Source: Sphingomonas oleivorans
GTDB lineage: Bacteria > Pseudomonadota > Alphaproteobacteria > Sphingomonadales > Sphingomonadaceae
Direction: 5' to 3'
DNA length: 64,000 nucleotides
NCBI RefSeq assembly: GCF_003050615.1
Contig: NZ_NWBU01000004.1
Span: forward strand, 930,001 to 994,000
Made by a program: the position numbers and the translations under genes
The notes under the pieces: model-generated
The model's input: the letters and a program-made list of their open reading frames with translations, nothing else
Databases searched by the model: none
Told to the model about the DNA's origin: nothing
Part shown: positions 29,939 to 39,323 of the stretch, in pieces
How positions within the stretch are numbered: the stretch's first letter is position 1
Layout: every line of letters begins with the position of its first letter

Positions 29939-30717
29939 GCCGCTTCCGCCGGCTTGGGCAGCCGCCCGATCAGCTCGCGGGCAAGCGCCATATAGGCTTC
30001 CGATCCGGGGCAGCGATGATCGTAGATCAGCGCCGGCACGCCATGGCTCGGCGCTTCGGACAGGCGGACATTGCGTGGAATCACCGTCTCGAACACGGCA
30101 TCGCCCAGGCAGGCGCGGACATCCTGCGCCACCTGTTCCGACAGGCGGTTGCGCCGATCATACATGGTCAGCGCAACGCCCAGGATCGACAGGCCGGGAT
30201 TGAAACGGCCGCGCACCCGCTCGATCGTCTGGAGGAGTTGGCTCAGCCCCTCGAGCGCGAAGAATTCACATTGCAACGGCACGAGCAGCATGCGCGCCGC
30301 GACCAGCGCATTGATCGTCAGCAGCCCCAGCGAGGGCGGGCAATCGATCAGGCAAATGTCCCAGCGGCCCACCGGCATATTCGAAATCGCCGCGTCCAGC
30401 CGATGCGTCCGCCGCTCATGTTCAACCAGCTCAATCTCCGCACCGGACAGATCCTGTGTCGCGGTGACGATATCGAGCCGCGGCACGCGCGTCGCGATCG
30501 CTGCCTCGGCCAATGTGCATTCGCCCAGGAGCAGCTCATAGCTGGACCGATCCCGCGTGGCGCGCTCGACGCCGAGGCCGGTCGAGGCATTTCCCTGCGG
30601 ATCGAAGTCGATCAACAGCACCTTCCAACCCGACGCGGCAAGCGCCGTCGCCAGGTTGATCGCGGTGGTCGTCTTACCGACACCACCCTTTTGGTTTGCG
30701 ACCGCTATGCGGATCAT
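29935..30717 (-). CDS. parA: Chromosome partition ATPase ParA (Soj)
   Basis: Walker-type ATPase that moves ParB-bound origins. 260 residues. The deviant Walker A is NQKGGVGKTTTAINLA near the N-terminus; Walker B is CLIDCPPSLGLLTINAL. No N-terminal helix-turn-helix is present, as expected for a chromosomal ParA. It overlaps the rsmG stop (ATGA) and the parB start (ATGA). Confidence 0.97.
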   Translation of the reverse strand: MIRIAVANQKGGVGKTTTAINLATALAASGWKVLLIDFDPQGNASTGLGVERATRDRSSYELLLGECTLAEAAIATRVPRLDIVTATQDLSGAEIELVEHERRTHRLDAAISNMPVGRWDICLIDCPPSLGLLTINALVAARMLLVPLQCEFFALEGLSQLLQTIERVRGRFNPGLSILGVALTMYDRRNRLSEQVAQDVRACLGDAVFETVIPRNVRLSEAPSHGVPALIYDHRCPGSEAYMALARELIGRLPKPAEAA

Positions 30718-31346
30718 CGCCTTCCTTTCGGCCTGACGTTGCGCGCGACGATGATCGCCGCATCCGGATCGGTGACGCTTGGTTCGATCCGGAAATCACC
30801 TTGCCATGAATGGCGCACGGCTTCCAGTTCCGTGGCGGCACTTCGTCCCTTCGGGAGCAGCCATAATGTGTCGGGCGTGGCAAAACGCCCCGCCAGCGCG
30901 AAGAGCTTGTCGAGCGGCGCGAAGGCCCGGGCGCTGATCACGTCGAACTTCGCATCGCCCATCATCTCGACCCGCGTGCCCTGAACGCGCGTGCGAGCGG
31001 CAATTCCGAGCTGCTCCGCAGCGGCGCGAAGGAAGGCGATGCGCTTGGCGCGGGATTCCACCAAGGTCATGCGCCGATCGTCCAGCGTGGCGACGACCAG
31101 TCCTGGAAAACCCGCGCCCGATCCAAGATCGAGCCAGTCATGATGGACGGACACGGCGAGCGGAAGAAGCTGAGCCGAATCGACGATATGCCGCGCCCAG
31201 ATATTGGGGATGGTCGATTCCGAGATGAGATTCTGATGCCGCGCCTCGGCGAGGAGGAAAGCGATGAACGCCTCCAGCCGCTCCATTGTTTCACGTGGAA
31301 CAGCGAGACGATCCCGCAGCCACGCCTGTGCCTCATCTTCCGTCAT
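30714..31346 (-). CDS. rsmG: 16S rRNA (guanine-527-N7) methyltransferase
   Basis: Methylates G527 of 16S rRNA. 210 residues, with the SAM-binding [35 protein letters not shown], and [17 protein letters not shown]. It overlaps both neighbours (mnmG stop and parA start) by ATGA. A near-perfect parS lies in its first codons, spelling FHVK. Confidence 0.95.
   Translation of the reverse strand: MTEDEAQAWLRDRLAVPRETMERLEAFIAFLLAEARHQNLISESTIPNIWARHIVDSAQLLPLAVSVHHDWLDLGSGAGFPGLVVATLDDRRMTLVESRAKRIAFLRAAAEQLGIAARTRVQGTRVEMMGDAKFDVISARAFAPLDKLFALAGRFATPDTLWLLPKGRSAATELEAVRHSWQGDFRIEPSVTDPDAAIIVARNVRPKGRR
31287..31302. promoter_or_regulatory. parS site 2 (start of rsmG), near-perfect
   Basis: TGTTTCACGTGGAACA matches the 16-bp parS consensus at 15 positions, with only one substitution in the right arm. 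It is the best of the three sites and lies about 20 codons into rsmG, close to the parAB genes. Confidence 0.85.
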
Positions 31347-33205
31347 GCCGCGCGACGTCGCGCCTGGACAAGGATCGCCGCGAGCGCAGCGGGCGTAATG
31401 CCGCGCACGCGCGCGGCTGCCGCGAGGGTCTGCGGCCGGGCCTTATCGAGCCGCTCGACCATCTCGTTGGAAAGGCCGCCGACCGACGAATAATCTTCGA
31501 TATGCGAGAGATCGACCGCCTCATCGGCGCGGATGCGCGCAATCTCCGCCTCCTGCCGTGCGAGATAGGGCGCATAGCGGCCGTCACTGATAATCTCCTC
31601 GCGCAGCTCGGCCGGGATGGCGGCGAGGCCCGGCGCGATGCGCAACAGATGCTCCTCACCCACTTCGGCGAAGCGGAGCCAGTCGAACAGGCTGCGCCGC
31701 TCCCCTCCCCCGGTCGAAAGCCTCGCCCCGACCGCGACCAGCGCGTCTAGCGTCACGCGCATCGAAAGCATCTCCATCGCCTGGCCACGCGCACGCTCGC
31801 GCTCGCGATGCAATGCCGCGCGCTCCGCACCAAGCGCGCCCACAGCCGCGGCCTGTCCCGAAAGCCGGGTCATCGCATTGTCGGCGCGAAGGCGGAGGCG
31901 ATATTCGGCCCGGGCAGTGAGCATGCGATATGGCTCGGTCACGCCCTGCAGCGTGAGGTCATCGATCATCACGCCGATATAGCTTTCGGATCGATCGAAG
32001 AGGATCGGTGCGCGGTTCCCAGCATGCGCCGCTGCATTGAGCCCGGCGACGAGGCCCTGGGCGGCGGCCTCCTCATAGCCGGTCGTGCCGTTGATCTGCC
32101 CGGCGCAGTAAAGACCGGGCACGTCGCGCACGGCGAGCGTGCTCTCCAGCGCGCGCGGATCGATATGATCATATTCGACGGCATAGCCGGGCTGGACGAT
32201 GCGCGCGCGCTCCAACCCTGGCATGGAGGCGATCATCGCCGCCTGCACATCGAGCGGCAGCGAGGTCGAGATGCCGTTGGGATAGATGGTGCTATCGTCC
32301 AGACCCTCGGGCTCGAGAAAGACCTGATGGCCATCCCGATCCCCGAAGCGGACGACCTTATCCTCGATCGATGGGCAATAGCGCGGCCCCCTTCCCTCGA
32401 TCGCGCCGGAGAAGAGCGGCGAGCGATCGAGCCCGGCACGGATCAGATCATGGGTGCGCTGGTTGGTGCGGGTGATCGCGCAGAAAAGCTGCGGCGCCAC
32501 CCGGCCGGGACCCAGCGCGGAGAAGCTCCAAATCTCGCTGTCGGATTCCTGCCGCTCGAGCGCGGCCCAATCGATGCTGCACCCGTCGAGTCGGGGCGGC
32601 GTGCCCGTCTTGAGCCGCGCGATCGGCAGGCCCAGCGCGCGAAGCTGCTCCGCCATGCCAATCGCAGCGCCCTCGCCGATCCGCCCGCCCGTGCGGCAGT
32701 CGAGCCCGAAATGGAGCTTGCCGTTTAGGAAGGTGCCGGTCGCGAGCACCACCGCGCCCGCATGCAGCGCGCGCCCGCTGCCGAGCATCAGCCCCGCGAT
32801 CCTGCGTTCCTGCCCGTCGAACAGCAGCGCCTCGGCCGATGCTTCGACGATCGAAAGGCCGGGCTGTGCGTCGAGCAGATCATGGATCGCCGCGCGATAG
32901 CGCCGCCGGTCCGCCTGGACGCGCGGCCCCTGCACCGCCGGCCCCTTGCTGCGATTGAGCATGCGATAATGGATTGCGGCATGATCCGCGGCGCGCGCGA
33001 TCAGCCCGTCAAAGGCATCGACCTCGCGGACGAGATGGCCCTTGCCGAGCCCGCCGATCGCCGGATTGCAGGACATGGCGCCGATCATGTCGCGCCGCAT
33101 GCTGACCAGTGCGACGCTCGCGCCAAGGCGCGCGGCCGCAGCGGCGGCTTCGCATCCGGCATGGCCACCGCCGACGACGATCACATCAAAGCGCGACTGA
33201 TCCAT
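31343..33205 (-). CDS. mnmG: tRNA uridine-5-carboxymethylaminomethyl modification enzyme MnmG (GidA)
   Basis: FAD enzyme that, with MnmE, makes the cmnm5 group on U34 of several tRNAs. 620 residues. [15 protein letters not shown] is the FAD site. [39 protein letters not shown], and [12 protein letters not shown] are diagnostic. The C-terminal helical domain ([17 protein letters not shown]) contacts tRNA and MnmE. It follows mnmE by 56 bp, a gap that holds a parS-like site, and overlaps rsmG by 4 bp. Confidence 0.98.
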   Translation of the reverse strand: MDQSRFDVIVVGGGHAGCEAAAAAARLGASVALVSMRRDMIGAMSCNPAIGGLGKGHLVREVDAFDGLIARAADHAAIHYRMLNRSKGPAVQGPRVQADRRRYRAAIHDLLDAQPGLSIVEASAEALLFDGQERRIAGLMLGSGRALHAGAVVLATGTFLNGKLHFGLDCRTGGRIGEGAAIGMAEQLRALGLPIARLKTGTPPRLDGCSIDWAALERQESDSEIWSFSALGPGRVAPQLFCAITRTNQRTHDLIRAGLDRSPLFSGAIEGRGPRYCPSIEDKVVRFGDRDGHQVFLEPEGLDDSTIYPNGISTSLPLDVQAAMIASMPGLERARIVQPGYAVEYDHIDPRALESTLAVRDVPGLYCAGQINGTTGYEEAAAQGLVAGLNAAAHAGNRAPILFDRSESYIGVMIDDLTLQGVTEPYRMLTARAEYRLRLRADNAMTRLSGQAAAVGALGAERAALHRERERARGQAMEMLSMRVTLDALVAVGARLSTGGGERRSLFDWLRFAEVGEEHLLRIAPGLAAIPAELREEIISDGRYAPYLARQEAEIARIRADEAVDLSHIEDYSSVGGLSNEMVERLDKARPQTLAAAARVRGITPAALAAILVQARRRAA

Positions 33206-33243
33206 TGTCGCGCCCTAGCCTTCGGCCGGATTCAAGTCAAAAG

Positions 33244-33259
33244 CGTTCCACGTGGAACA
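33244..33259. promoter_or_regulatory. parS-like site 3 (mnmE-mnmG gap)
   Basis: A symmetric GTTCCACGTGGAAC core gives 13 of 16 matches to the parS consensus, with the substitutions placed symmetrically in the arms. It is the only one of the three outside coding sequence. Confidence 0.65.
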
Positions 33260-33261
33260 TG

Positions 33262-34587
33262 TCATTTGCCGATGCAAAATGCGCCGAACAGCCGGTCGAG
33301 CATATCCTCCACGCCCGCCCGTCCGGTAAGTCGATCGAGCGCGCTCCGGGCAAGGCGCAGCGCCTCACCCCATAGGATCATGTCCTCCGTCCCGCGTAGC
33401 AGCGCCAATGCCTCGACGCATTCCGCCAGAGCCTCGCGCTGGCGCCGATTGAGCGCCACCATATCTTCGCGTGGCAACAGCGCGGCGGCGCGCTCGCGCA
33501 GCATCTCGCCGAGCCGCGTCATGCCCATGCCGCTGCGCGCGGAAACCGATATGTCCGCGCCGGCCGGTGCCCCTTCCCTGCCCGGCTCGTCGGCGCGCGG
33601 ATGGACGATGATCGCCCGACCGCGATCGGGGCAAGCCTGCGGATCATCGAGCCACAATAGGATGTCGGCGGACAGGAGCGCGGCACGGGCGCGATCGACG
33701 CCGATCCGCTCAATCTCCTCCTCGCCCTCACGCAGGCCCGCCGTGTCGATCAGCAGGAAGGCCGTGCCGCCGATCGCGACCGGCGCCTCGATGATATCGC
33801 GGGTCGTGCCCGCGATCGGCGAGGTGATTGCCGCCTCACGCTCGACCAGCGCGTTGAACAGCGTCGACTTGCCCGCATTGGGCGATCCCGCAAGCACTAC
33901 CCTTATACCGTCGCGCAGCCGCTCCGCCGGCGGCTGGGCAAGACGCCCCGCCAGCTCCTCCGCCAAGTCGAGGATGGTGCGACGCACCATATCCTCTTCC
34001 TCGCGCACATCATCTTCATCGGCAAAGTCGAGCATCGCCTCGATCCGCGCAGAGGCATCGAGCAGTCGCATCCGCCATCCCTCGACCGCACGGCTAAGGC
34101 CCCCTTCCGCCAGCGCCAGCGCATTGCGCCGCTGCGTCTCCGTCTCGGCGGCGAGCAGATCCGCCAGCCCCTCCGCCTCGGCGAGATCGATCCGACCATT
34201 GGCGAAAGCGCGGCGGGTAAATTCGCCCGCAACCGCCGGGCGTAGCCCTTCCAGCCGGCCGAGCGCGGCAAGCACGGCCGCCACCACCGATCGGCCGCCA
34301 TGGAGATGGAGCTCCGCAAGATCCTCGCCGGTCGCAGTCGCCGGCCCCGGAAACCAGAGGATCAGCGCCTGATCGAGCAGCGCCCCGTCCGCAGGATCGC
34401 GCAACCGGGCAAGGCTCGCCCGGCGCGGCGGCGGCACCCTCCCCGCAAGTGCCGCGAGCGCATCGCTTGCGGCCGCACCGCTGATCCGCACGATGGCGAC
34501 GGCCGCTGGGGGCTGGCCACTCGAAAGCGCGAAGATCGTATCGCCCGCATCGCCGAAGCCTCCCGGCGCGGAGCGCTTCAGGGTCAC
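33262..34587 (-). CDS. mnmE: tRNA modification GTPase MnmE (TrmE)
   Basis: Partner GTPase of MnmG. 441 residues. The N-terminal tetrahydrofolate-binding domain (DTIFALSSGQPPAAVAIVRISG, AELHLHGG) is followed by helical and Ras-like domains with G1 GSPNAGKST, G2 near AGTTRDIIE, G3 DTAGLREGEE, and the C-terminal FCIGK carrying the conserved cysteine. No ATG is available; the GTG used here sits in the stop of the upstream DUF6489 gene (GTGA), giving a short extra N-terminus (VTLKRSAPGG). Confidence 0.96.
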   Translation of the reverse strand: MTLKRSAPGGFGDAGDTIFALSSGQPPAAVAIVRISGAAASDALAALAGRVPPPRRASLARLRDPADGALLDQALILWFPGPATATGEDLAELHLHGGRSVVAAVLAALGRLEGLRPAVAGEFTRRAFANGRIDLAEAEGLADLLAAETETQRRNALALAEGGLSRAVEGWRMRLLDASARIEAMLDFADEDDVREEEDMVRRTILDLAEELAGRLAQPPAERLRDGIRVVLAGSPNAGKSTLFNALVEREAAITSPIAGTTRDIIEAPVAIGGTAFLLIDTAGLREGEEEIERIGVDRARAALLSADILLWLDDPQACPDRGRAIIVHPRADEPGREGAPAGADISVSARSGMGMTRLGEMLRERAAALLPREDMVALNRRQREALAECVEALALLRGTEDMILWGEALRLARSALDRLTGRAGVEDMLDRLFGAFCIGK

Positions 34588-34820
34588 GTCTTCGAAAGGC
34601 CGGTCATCTGCTCGATCACCTGCCGCCAGATGTTCATGCCGGCCTCGCCCATCGGCGCCCAGCTCCGCATCAGCTTCTCGATGGAATCGGGCGTGATACC
34701 TTCGTCGATCGTGCGCTTCAGCTTGTCGAGATAGATGTCGTGGATCGGCGCCATGTCGGGAAGACCCATGAAACGGCGGGCTTCCTCGGGCGTGCAATCG
34801 ACATCGACCGTGACTTTCAT
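34584..34820 (-). CDS. DUF6489 family small protein
   Basis: 78 residues, acidic, with MKVTVDVDCTPEEARRFMGLPD at the start and a helical C-terminus (MNIWRQVIEQM). It resembles the DUF6489 family of sphingomonads and relatives, function unknown. The second of two in-frame ATGs is preferred, 9 nt after GAGAGG. Its stop overlaps the mnmE start, so it is co-translated with a tRNA-modification enzyme. It is divergent from ogt. Confidence 0.8.
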   Translation of the reverse strand: MKVTVDVDCTPEEARRFMGLPDMAPIHDIYLDKLKRTIDEGITPDSIEKLMRSWAPMGEAGMNIWRQVIEQMTGLSKT

Positions 34821-34883
34821 GCCCACCATCCTCTCTTGAGCAATCTCGCTTCCGATTGGTAAAGCCTAAGCGAGGAAGCGTCC

Positions 34884-35333
34884 ATGGCACAGATCCGCAT
34901 CGTATCTCCCATCGGCCCGATCCTGCTCGTCGCCGAGCGGGACAGGCTGAGCGCAATCCGGATCGGGGCTCCACCAGGCGAGGATAGTCCGGATCTGCTG
35001 CTGCGCGAAGCCGCGGCGCAGATCGACGCCTATTTCGCCGGGCGGCTGCGGCATTTCGATCTGCCGCTCGTCCCTTGCGCCACGGAGCGCGGGGCGGCGC
35101 TGCGCGATGCGCTGATCGCCATCCCCTATGGCCAAACGATGAGCTATGGCGCGGTGGCACGCATCGCCGGCTCCGGACCGCGAGCCATCGGCCAGGCCTG
35201 CCGCCGCAATCCCCTGCCGATCATCGTCCCTTGCCATCGCATCGTCGCGAGCAACGGCATAGGCAATTATTCGGCGGGCCAGGGGATAGACACGAAAATA
35301 TGGCTGATCGGCCATGAACGGATGGGAGACTGA
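34884..35333 (+). CDS. ogt: O6-methylguanine-DNA methyltransferase (single domain)
   Basis: Suicidal DNA-repair protein that takes alkyl groups from O6-guanine or O4-thymine. 149 residues. The acceptor Cys is C117 in PCHRIV; RAIGQACRRNPLPI holds the arginine finger, and IPYGQTMSYGAVA precedes it. There is no Ada domain, so it is Ogt-like. It begins a short plus-strand run (ogt, dienelactone hydrolase, quinone reductase). Confidence 0.95.
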   Translation: MAQIRIVSPIGPILLVAERDRLSAIRIGAPPGEDSPDLLLREAAAQIDAYFAGRLRHFDLPLVPCATERGAALRDALIAIPYGQTMSYGAVARIAGSGPRAIGQACRRNPLPIIVPCHRIVASNGIGNYSAGQGIDTKIWLIGHERMGD

Positions 35334-35337
35334 GTTT

Positions 35338-36036
35338 ATGGGCACGACGATCGACATTGCGGCGCTCGACGGCAGCGGCAGCTTCGCCACTTATATTGCC
35401 GAGCCGGAGGGCACGCCCAAGGCGGCGATCATCGTGATCCAGGAGATTTTCGGGGTCAATCCAGGTATCCGCGCCAAGGCGGACAAATGGGCGAAGGAAG
35501 GCTATCTCGCGCTCGCGCCCGACATGTTCTGGCGCTTCGCCCCCGGCCTCAGCCTCGATCCGGACGTTCCGGAGGAAATGAACCAAGCCTTTGATATTCG
35601 TACAAATTTTGATGCAGACAAAGGCGTTCAGGATATCGAGGCGGTGATCCGCGTCGCGCGCAAGCGTGTCGGCGGCGGCAAGGTCGGCATCGTCGGCTAC
35701 TGTATGGGCGGCCGCATGGCCTATCTCAGCGCGACGCGCACCGATGTCGATGCCAGCGTCGGCTATTATGGCGCGAGAATAGCGGAGGCGATCCGCGAGG
35801 CGCATGCCATTGCCAATCCGCTGATGCTGCACTTTGCCGGCCAGGATGGCTTCATCCCGCCCGAGCAGCTGGCGATCATCCATGCGGCGCTGGACGACAA
35901 CGCCCATGTCATCATCCACGAATATCCCGGCGTCGATCATGGCTTCGCGACCGAGACGGGCAAGCGCCGCAACGATGCTGCGGCCGAATTGGCCGACAGC
36001 CGCACCCGCGCCTTCTTCGCCGAACATCTCGCCTGA
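35338..36036 (+). CDS. Dienelactone hydrolase family protein
   Basis: An alpha/beta-hydrolase of 232 residues. The catalytic triad fits DLH: nucleophile C122 in GYCMGGR, D170 in HFAGQDGFI and H201 in GVDHGFATE. IVIQEIFGVNPGIR is a further DLH signature. The real substrate is unknown; it need not be dienelactone because no chlorocatechol genes are near. The start codon lies 4 bp past the ogt stop. Confidence 0.92.
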   Translation: MGTTIDIAALDGSGSFATYIAEPEGTPKAAIIVIQEIFGVNPGIRAKADKWAKEGYLALAPDMFWRFAPGLSLDPDVPEEMNQAFDIRTNFDADKGVQDIEAVIRVARKRVGGGKVGIVGYCMGGRMAYLSATRTDVDASVGYYGARIAEAIREAHAIANPLMLHFAGQDGFIPPEQLAIIHAALDDNAHVIIHEYPGVDHGFATETGKRRNDAAAELADSRTRAFFAEHLA

Positions 36037-36046
36037 GGATCCCCAC

Positions 36047-37030
36047 ATGGCCGACGATTTCCGCCTGATCTTCCGCCGCACCGGCGGACCCGAGGTGATC
36101 GAGCGCGAGGCGATCGAAATGCCTCCCCTGCCCGGCCCGGGTGAAGCCATGGTCCGTCACACTGCCGTCGGCCTCAACTTCATCGATATCTATTATCGCA
36201 AGGGCCTCTATCCCGCATCGCTGCCGAGCGGCCTCGGCACCGAAGCGGCAGGCGTGATCGAAGCGGTGGGTGAAGGCGTGAGCGATCTCGCGCCCGGCCA
36301 GCGCGTCGCCTATGCCGGCGGCCCGCTCGGCGCCTATACGACGGTACGGGCATTACCTGCCGAGCAGCTCGTTCCCCTGCCCGATGCGATCGACGATCGA
36401 ACCGCTGCCGCGGCGATGCTGAAGGGGCTCACCGCCGACTATCTGGTCGGGCGCTGCAGCCGCATCCAGGCGGGGCAGACGGCGCTGGTCCATGCCGCAA
36501 CGGGCGGCGTCGGCTCGATCCTCGTCCAGTGGCTGAAGCATCTCGGCGTAACCGTGATCGCCCATGCCGGGACGGCTGCCAAGGCGGAACAGGCCAAGGC
36601 GCTGGGCGCGGACCATGCGCTTTCCTGTCCCTTCGATGATCTGGCTGCCACTGTGCGCGAGCTGACGGACGGGCGCGGCGTGGACGTCGTCTATGATGGC
36701 GTCGGCGCGGCAAGCTGGCAGGCTTCGCTCGGCTCGGCCGCGACGCTCGGGCTGTTGATAAGCTATGGCAATGCCTCGGGGCCCGTTCCGCCCGTTTCGC
36801 CACTGGAACTCACCAAGGCCGGATCGATCTTCCTCACGCGGCCGACGCTGGCCCATTATGTCGCGACGCGCGCCGACCGGCTTGCGGCGGCCGACCGGCT
36901 GTTCCAGGTCATCGCTAGCGGGGCGGTAAAGATCGGCATAGGACAGGATTTTCCGCTCGCCGAGGCCGCCCAGGCCCAGGAAGCGCTGGCAGCGCGCAGG
37001 ACGACCGGCTCGACCATCCTGCTGCCCTGA
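36047..37030 (+). CDS. NADPH:quinone oxidoreductase (zeta-crystallin family)
   Basis: A 327-residue zinc-independent MDR enzyme. GLNFIDIYYRKGLY and GTEAAGVIEAVGEGV form the substrate domain. ALVHAATGGVGSILVQWLKHLGVTVIA is the NADPH-binding Rossmann segment, and DVVYDGVGAASW follows. It lies 10 bp after the dienelactone hydrolase and is probably in the same unit. It is followed by a palindromic repeat. Confidence 0.93.
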   Translation: MADDFRLIFRRTGGPEVIEREAIEMPPLPGPGEAMVRHTAVGLNFIDIYYRKGLYPASLPSGLGTEAAGVIEAVGEGVSDLAPGQRVAYAGGPLGAYTTVRALPAEQLVPLPDAIDDRTAAAAMLKGLTADYLVGRCSRIQAGQTALVHAATGGVGSILVQWLKHLGVTVIAHAGTAAKAEQAKALGADHALSCPFDDLAATVRELTDGRGVDVVYDGVGAASWQASLGSAATLGLLISYGNASGPVPPVSPLELTKAGSIFLTRPTLAHYVATRADRLAAADRLFQVIASGAVKIGIGQDFPLAEAAQAQEALAARRTTGSTILLP

Positions 37031-37041
37031 GGCCGCTTCGC

Positions 37042-37147
37042 TTAGAGCATGTCGTGATTAGATCTAATCACGACATGCTCTAATTCTCCTTTGTTTCCCG
37101 CATTTTCCGAGCCGTCAGGCGATTCCGCCTGACTTGAAAACGCTTTA
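37042..37147. repeat. Composite palindromic element: 42-bp perfect palindrome plus second hairpin
   Basis: 37042-37083 is a perfect 42-bp palindrome (TTAGAGCATGTCGTGATTAGA in the left arm). After a 30-bp AT-richer spacer comes GTCAGGCG-ATTC-CGCCTGAC (37114-37133), then AAAACGCTTTAG, whose last bases include the terC stop. It lies between the convergent ends of the quinone reductase and terC. The structure suggests a mobile-repeat remnant that may also stop transcription from both sides. Confidence 0.8.
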
Positions 37148-37816
37148 GCCGACGAGCCTCAGCAGGCCCACTTCCGGATTGACGATGCCGTCATAGATCA
37201 TCTTGCCCGCGACATAGAGGATCACGATCAGGCCGACATAGGCGATCCAGCGATGGCGCTCGATCACCTTGGCGAGCAGGTTCGCCGCCACGCCCATCAG
37301 CGCGACCGACAGGATCAGGCCCACCACCAATATGCCGGGATGCTCGCGCGCGGCACCGGCGACCGCGAGCACATTGTCCAGGCTCATGCTGACATCGGCC
37401 ACTGCGACCGCCCAGGCGGCCTGGGCGAAGCTCTTGGCAGGGGCAACGCCGGAATATTCGTCGCCTTCCACCTCAGGCGATCCCCCCGCGGTCTCGGCGG
37501 GATGCAGCTCGCGATACATTTTCCAGGAAACCCATAGCAGCAGCAGCCCGCCGGCGAAGACGAGGCCTACGATCTGCAGCAATTGAGAGACGAGCAGCGC
37601 GAATATGATGCGCAGCACGAGCGCAGCAATTATGCCGATCAGGATCACTTTGCGGCGCTGGACCGCCGGCAATCCAGCCGCCAGCGCGCCGACGACGATG
37701 GCATTGTCGCCCGCCAGCATCACGTCGATCATCAGCACCTGGCCGAATGCCGCAATCGCCGAAGGGGAACCGAGATTCGCGAAATCGGCGGCGATACTTT
37801 GCCAGATGTCGAACAT
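37145..37816 (-). CDS. TerC/YjbE family membrane protein
   Basis: 223 residues with about seven transmembrane helices. The TerC signature residues are in MIDVMLAGDNAIVVGALAAGLP and again in VADVSMSLDNVLAVAGAA, two acidic repeats expected to bind a metal. Relatives export manganese. It follows rho by 15 bp, so it is probably cotranscribed, and the gap is too short for a manganese riboswitch. The stop lies in the palindromic repeat. Confidence 0.9.
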   Translation of the reverse strand: MFDIWQSIAADFANLGSPSAIAAFGQVLMIDVMLAGDNAIVVGALAAGLPAVQRRKVILIGIIAALVLRIIFALLVSQLLQIVGLVFAGGLLLLWVSWKMYRELHPAETAGGSPEVEGDEYSGVAPAKSFAQAAWAVAVADVSMSLDNVLAVAGAAREHPGILVVGLILSVALMGVAANLLAKVIERHRWIAYVGLIVILYVAGKMIYDGIVNPEVGLLRLVG

Positions 37817-37831
37817 GATGGCCTTTCGTCC

Positions 37832-39088
37832 TTACTGGTTCATCGAATCGAAGAAATCTTCGTTCGTCTTGGAATCCTTCATCTTGTCGAGCAGGAATTC
37901 CATCGCGTCGATCGTGCCCATCTGCATCAGGATGCGGCGCAGCACCCACATCTTGGAAAGCTTGCCCTTGTCGACGAGCAATTCTTCCTTGCGCGTGCCG
38001 GACTTGCCGACATCCATCGCCGGGAAGATGCGCTTGTCCGCCACCTTGCGGTCGAGCACGATTTCCGAATTGCCGGTGCCCTTGAACTCCTCGAAGATCA
38101 CCTCGTCCATGCGGCTGCCGGTGTCGATCAGCGCGGTCGCGATGATCGAAAGCGAACCGCCCTCCTCGATGTTGCGCGCTGCACCGAAGAAGCGCTTCGG
38201 CCGCTGCAGCGCATTGGCGTCGACACCGCCCGTCAGCACCTTGCCCGAAGACGGCACCACCGTGTTGTAGGCGCGGCCCAGACGGGTGATCGAATCGAGC
38301 AGGATCACCACATCCTTCTTATGCTCGACGAGGCGCTTGGCCTTCTCGATCACCATTTCGGCGACCTGCACATGGCGCTGCGCCGGCTCGTCGAAAGTGG
38401 AGGAGATGACCTCGCCCTTCACCGATCGCTGCATGTCGGTCACTTCCTCCGGCCGCTCGTCGATCAGCAGCACGATCAGGAAGACTTCCGGATGATTGTC
38501 GGTGATCGCCTTGGCGATATTCTGGAGCAGCACGGTCTTGCCGACGCGCGGCGGCGCCACGATCAGCGAGCGCTGGCCCTTGCCCTGCGGCGAGACGATG
38601 TCGATCACGCGCGCCGACTTGTCCTTGACGGTCGGATCGAGCGTATCGAGCCGCAGCTTCTCTTCCGGATAGAGCGGCGTGAGATTGTCGAAATTGACGC
38701 GATGGCGGACGACCGAGGGATCGTCGAAATTGACCGCGGTGAGCTTGGTCAGCGCAAAATAGCGCTCGCCATCCTTGGGCTCGCGAATCTCGCCTTCCAC
38801 CGTGTCGCCCGTGCGCAGGCCGAATTTGCGGACCTGGTTGGGCGAGACATAGATGTCGTCGGGGCCGGCGAGATAATTGGCCTCGGGCGAGCGCAGGAAG
38901 CCGAATCCGTCGGGCAGCACCTCGATCGTGCCGAGGCCCATAATCTGCTCGCCATTTTCTGCCTGCACCTTCAGGATCGCGAACATCAGATCCTGCTTGC
39001 GCAGCGTCGATGCGCCCTCGACGCCCAGTTCCTCGGCCATGGCGACCAGTTCGGCGGGGGTCTTCTTCTTGAGGTCCTTGAGATGCAT
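37832..39088 (-). CDS. rho: Transcription termination factor Rho
   Basis: Hexameric RNA helicase that ends transcription. 418 residues from the ATG giving [22 protein letters not shown]. The RNA-binding cold-shock-like domain includes [22 protein letters not shown]. Walker A is [12 protein letters not shown]; Walker B is [14 protein letters not shown]. The C-terminal [11 protein letters not shown] and [20 protein letters not shown] are Rho hallmarks. AGGA lies 9 nt upstream. It forms part of the hemE-hemJ-rho side of the origin. Confidence 0.98.
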   Translation of the reverse strand: MHLKDLKKKTPAELVAMAEELGVEGASTLRKQDLMFAILKVQAENGEQIMGLGTIEVLPDGFGFLRSPEANYLAGPDDIYVSPNQVRKFGLRTGDTVEGEIREPKDGERYFALTKLTAVNFDDPSVVRHRVNFDNLTPLYPEEKLRLDTLDPTVKDKSARVIDIVSPQGKGQRSLIVAPPRVGKTVLLQNIAKAITDNHPEVFLIVLLIDERPEEVTDMQRSVKGEVISSTFDEPAQRHVQVAEMVIEKAKRLVEHKKDVVILLDSITRLGRAYNTVVPSSGKVLTGGVDANALQRPKRFFGAARNIEEGGSLSIIATALIDTGSRMDEVIFEEFKGTGNSEIVLDRKVADKRIFPAMDVGKSGTRKEELLVDKGKLSKMWVLRRILMQMGTIDAMEFLLDKMKDSKTNEDFFDSMNQ

Positions 39089-39184
39089 GGCGGGTATTCC
39101 TGGGGAAAGCAGAGGCGGCTGAGCGCGGGAAATCATGCTTTTTGGAGACAGCTTTTCACGCGAACGGTGAAGGCCGATAGCGAG

Positions 39185-39213
39185 CCGTTACGGACGGGCT
39201 CGACGCAAGTCAA
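39185..39213 (-). promoter_or_regulatory. Possible promoter of rho
   Basis: On the minus strand TTGACT (39213-39208) and TAACGG (39190-39185) are separated by 17 bp, about 97 bp before the rho ATG. The -35 is good, the -10 weak. The 235-bp hemJ-rho gap otherwise shows only small imperfect inverted repeats. Confidence 0.3.
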
Positions 39214-39323
39214 GCACGGCCGCCGCGGCGGAAAAGAACGCACCGGGCATATAAGGATCATCCCCCCCTGCCGGATGCGGGCCACGATATCGCTATTTTC
39301 GCGCCATCGCTACCTGCAGACGC

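Noticed and set aside
32762-34372. 536-codon plus-strand frame opposite mnmE and mnmG
   Set aside because: Ser/Arg/Ala-rich shadow sequence with no domain; mnmE and mnmG on the other strand have complete motifs.
37817-37831. Manganese (yybP-ykoY) riboswitch in front of terC
   Set aside because: The rho-terC gap is only 15 bp, too short for the aptamer.
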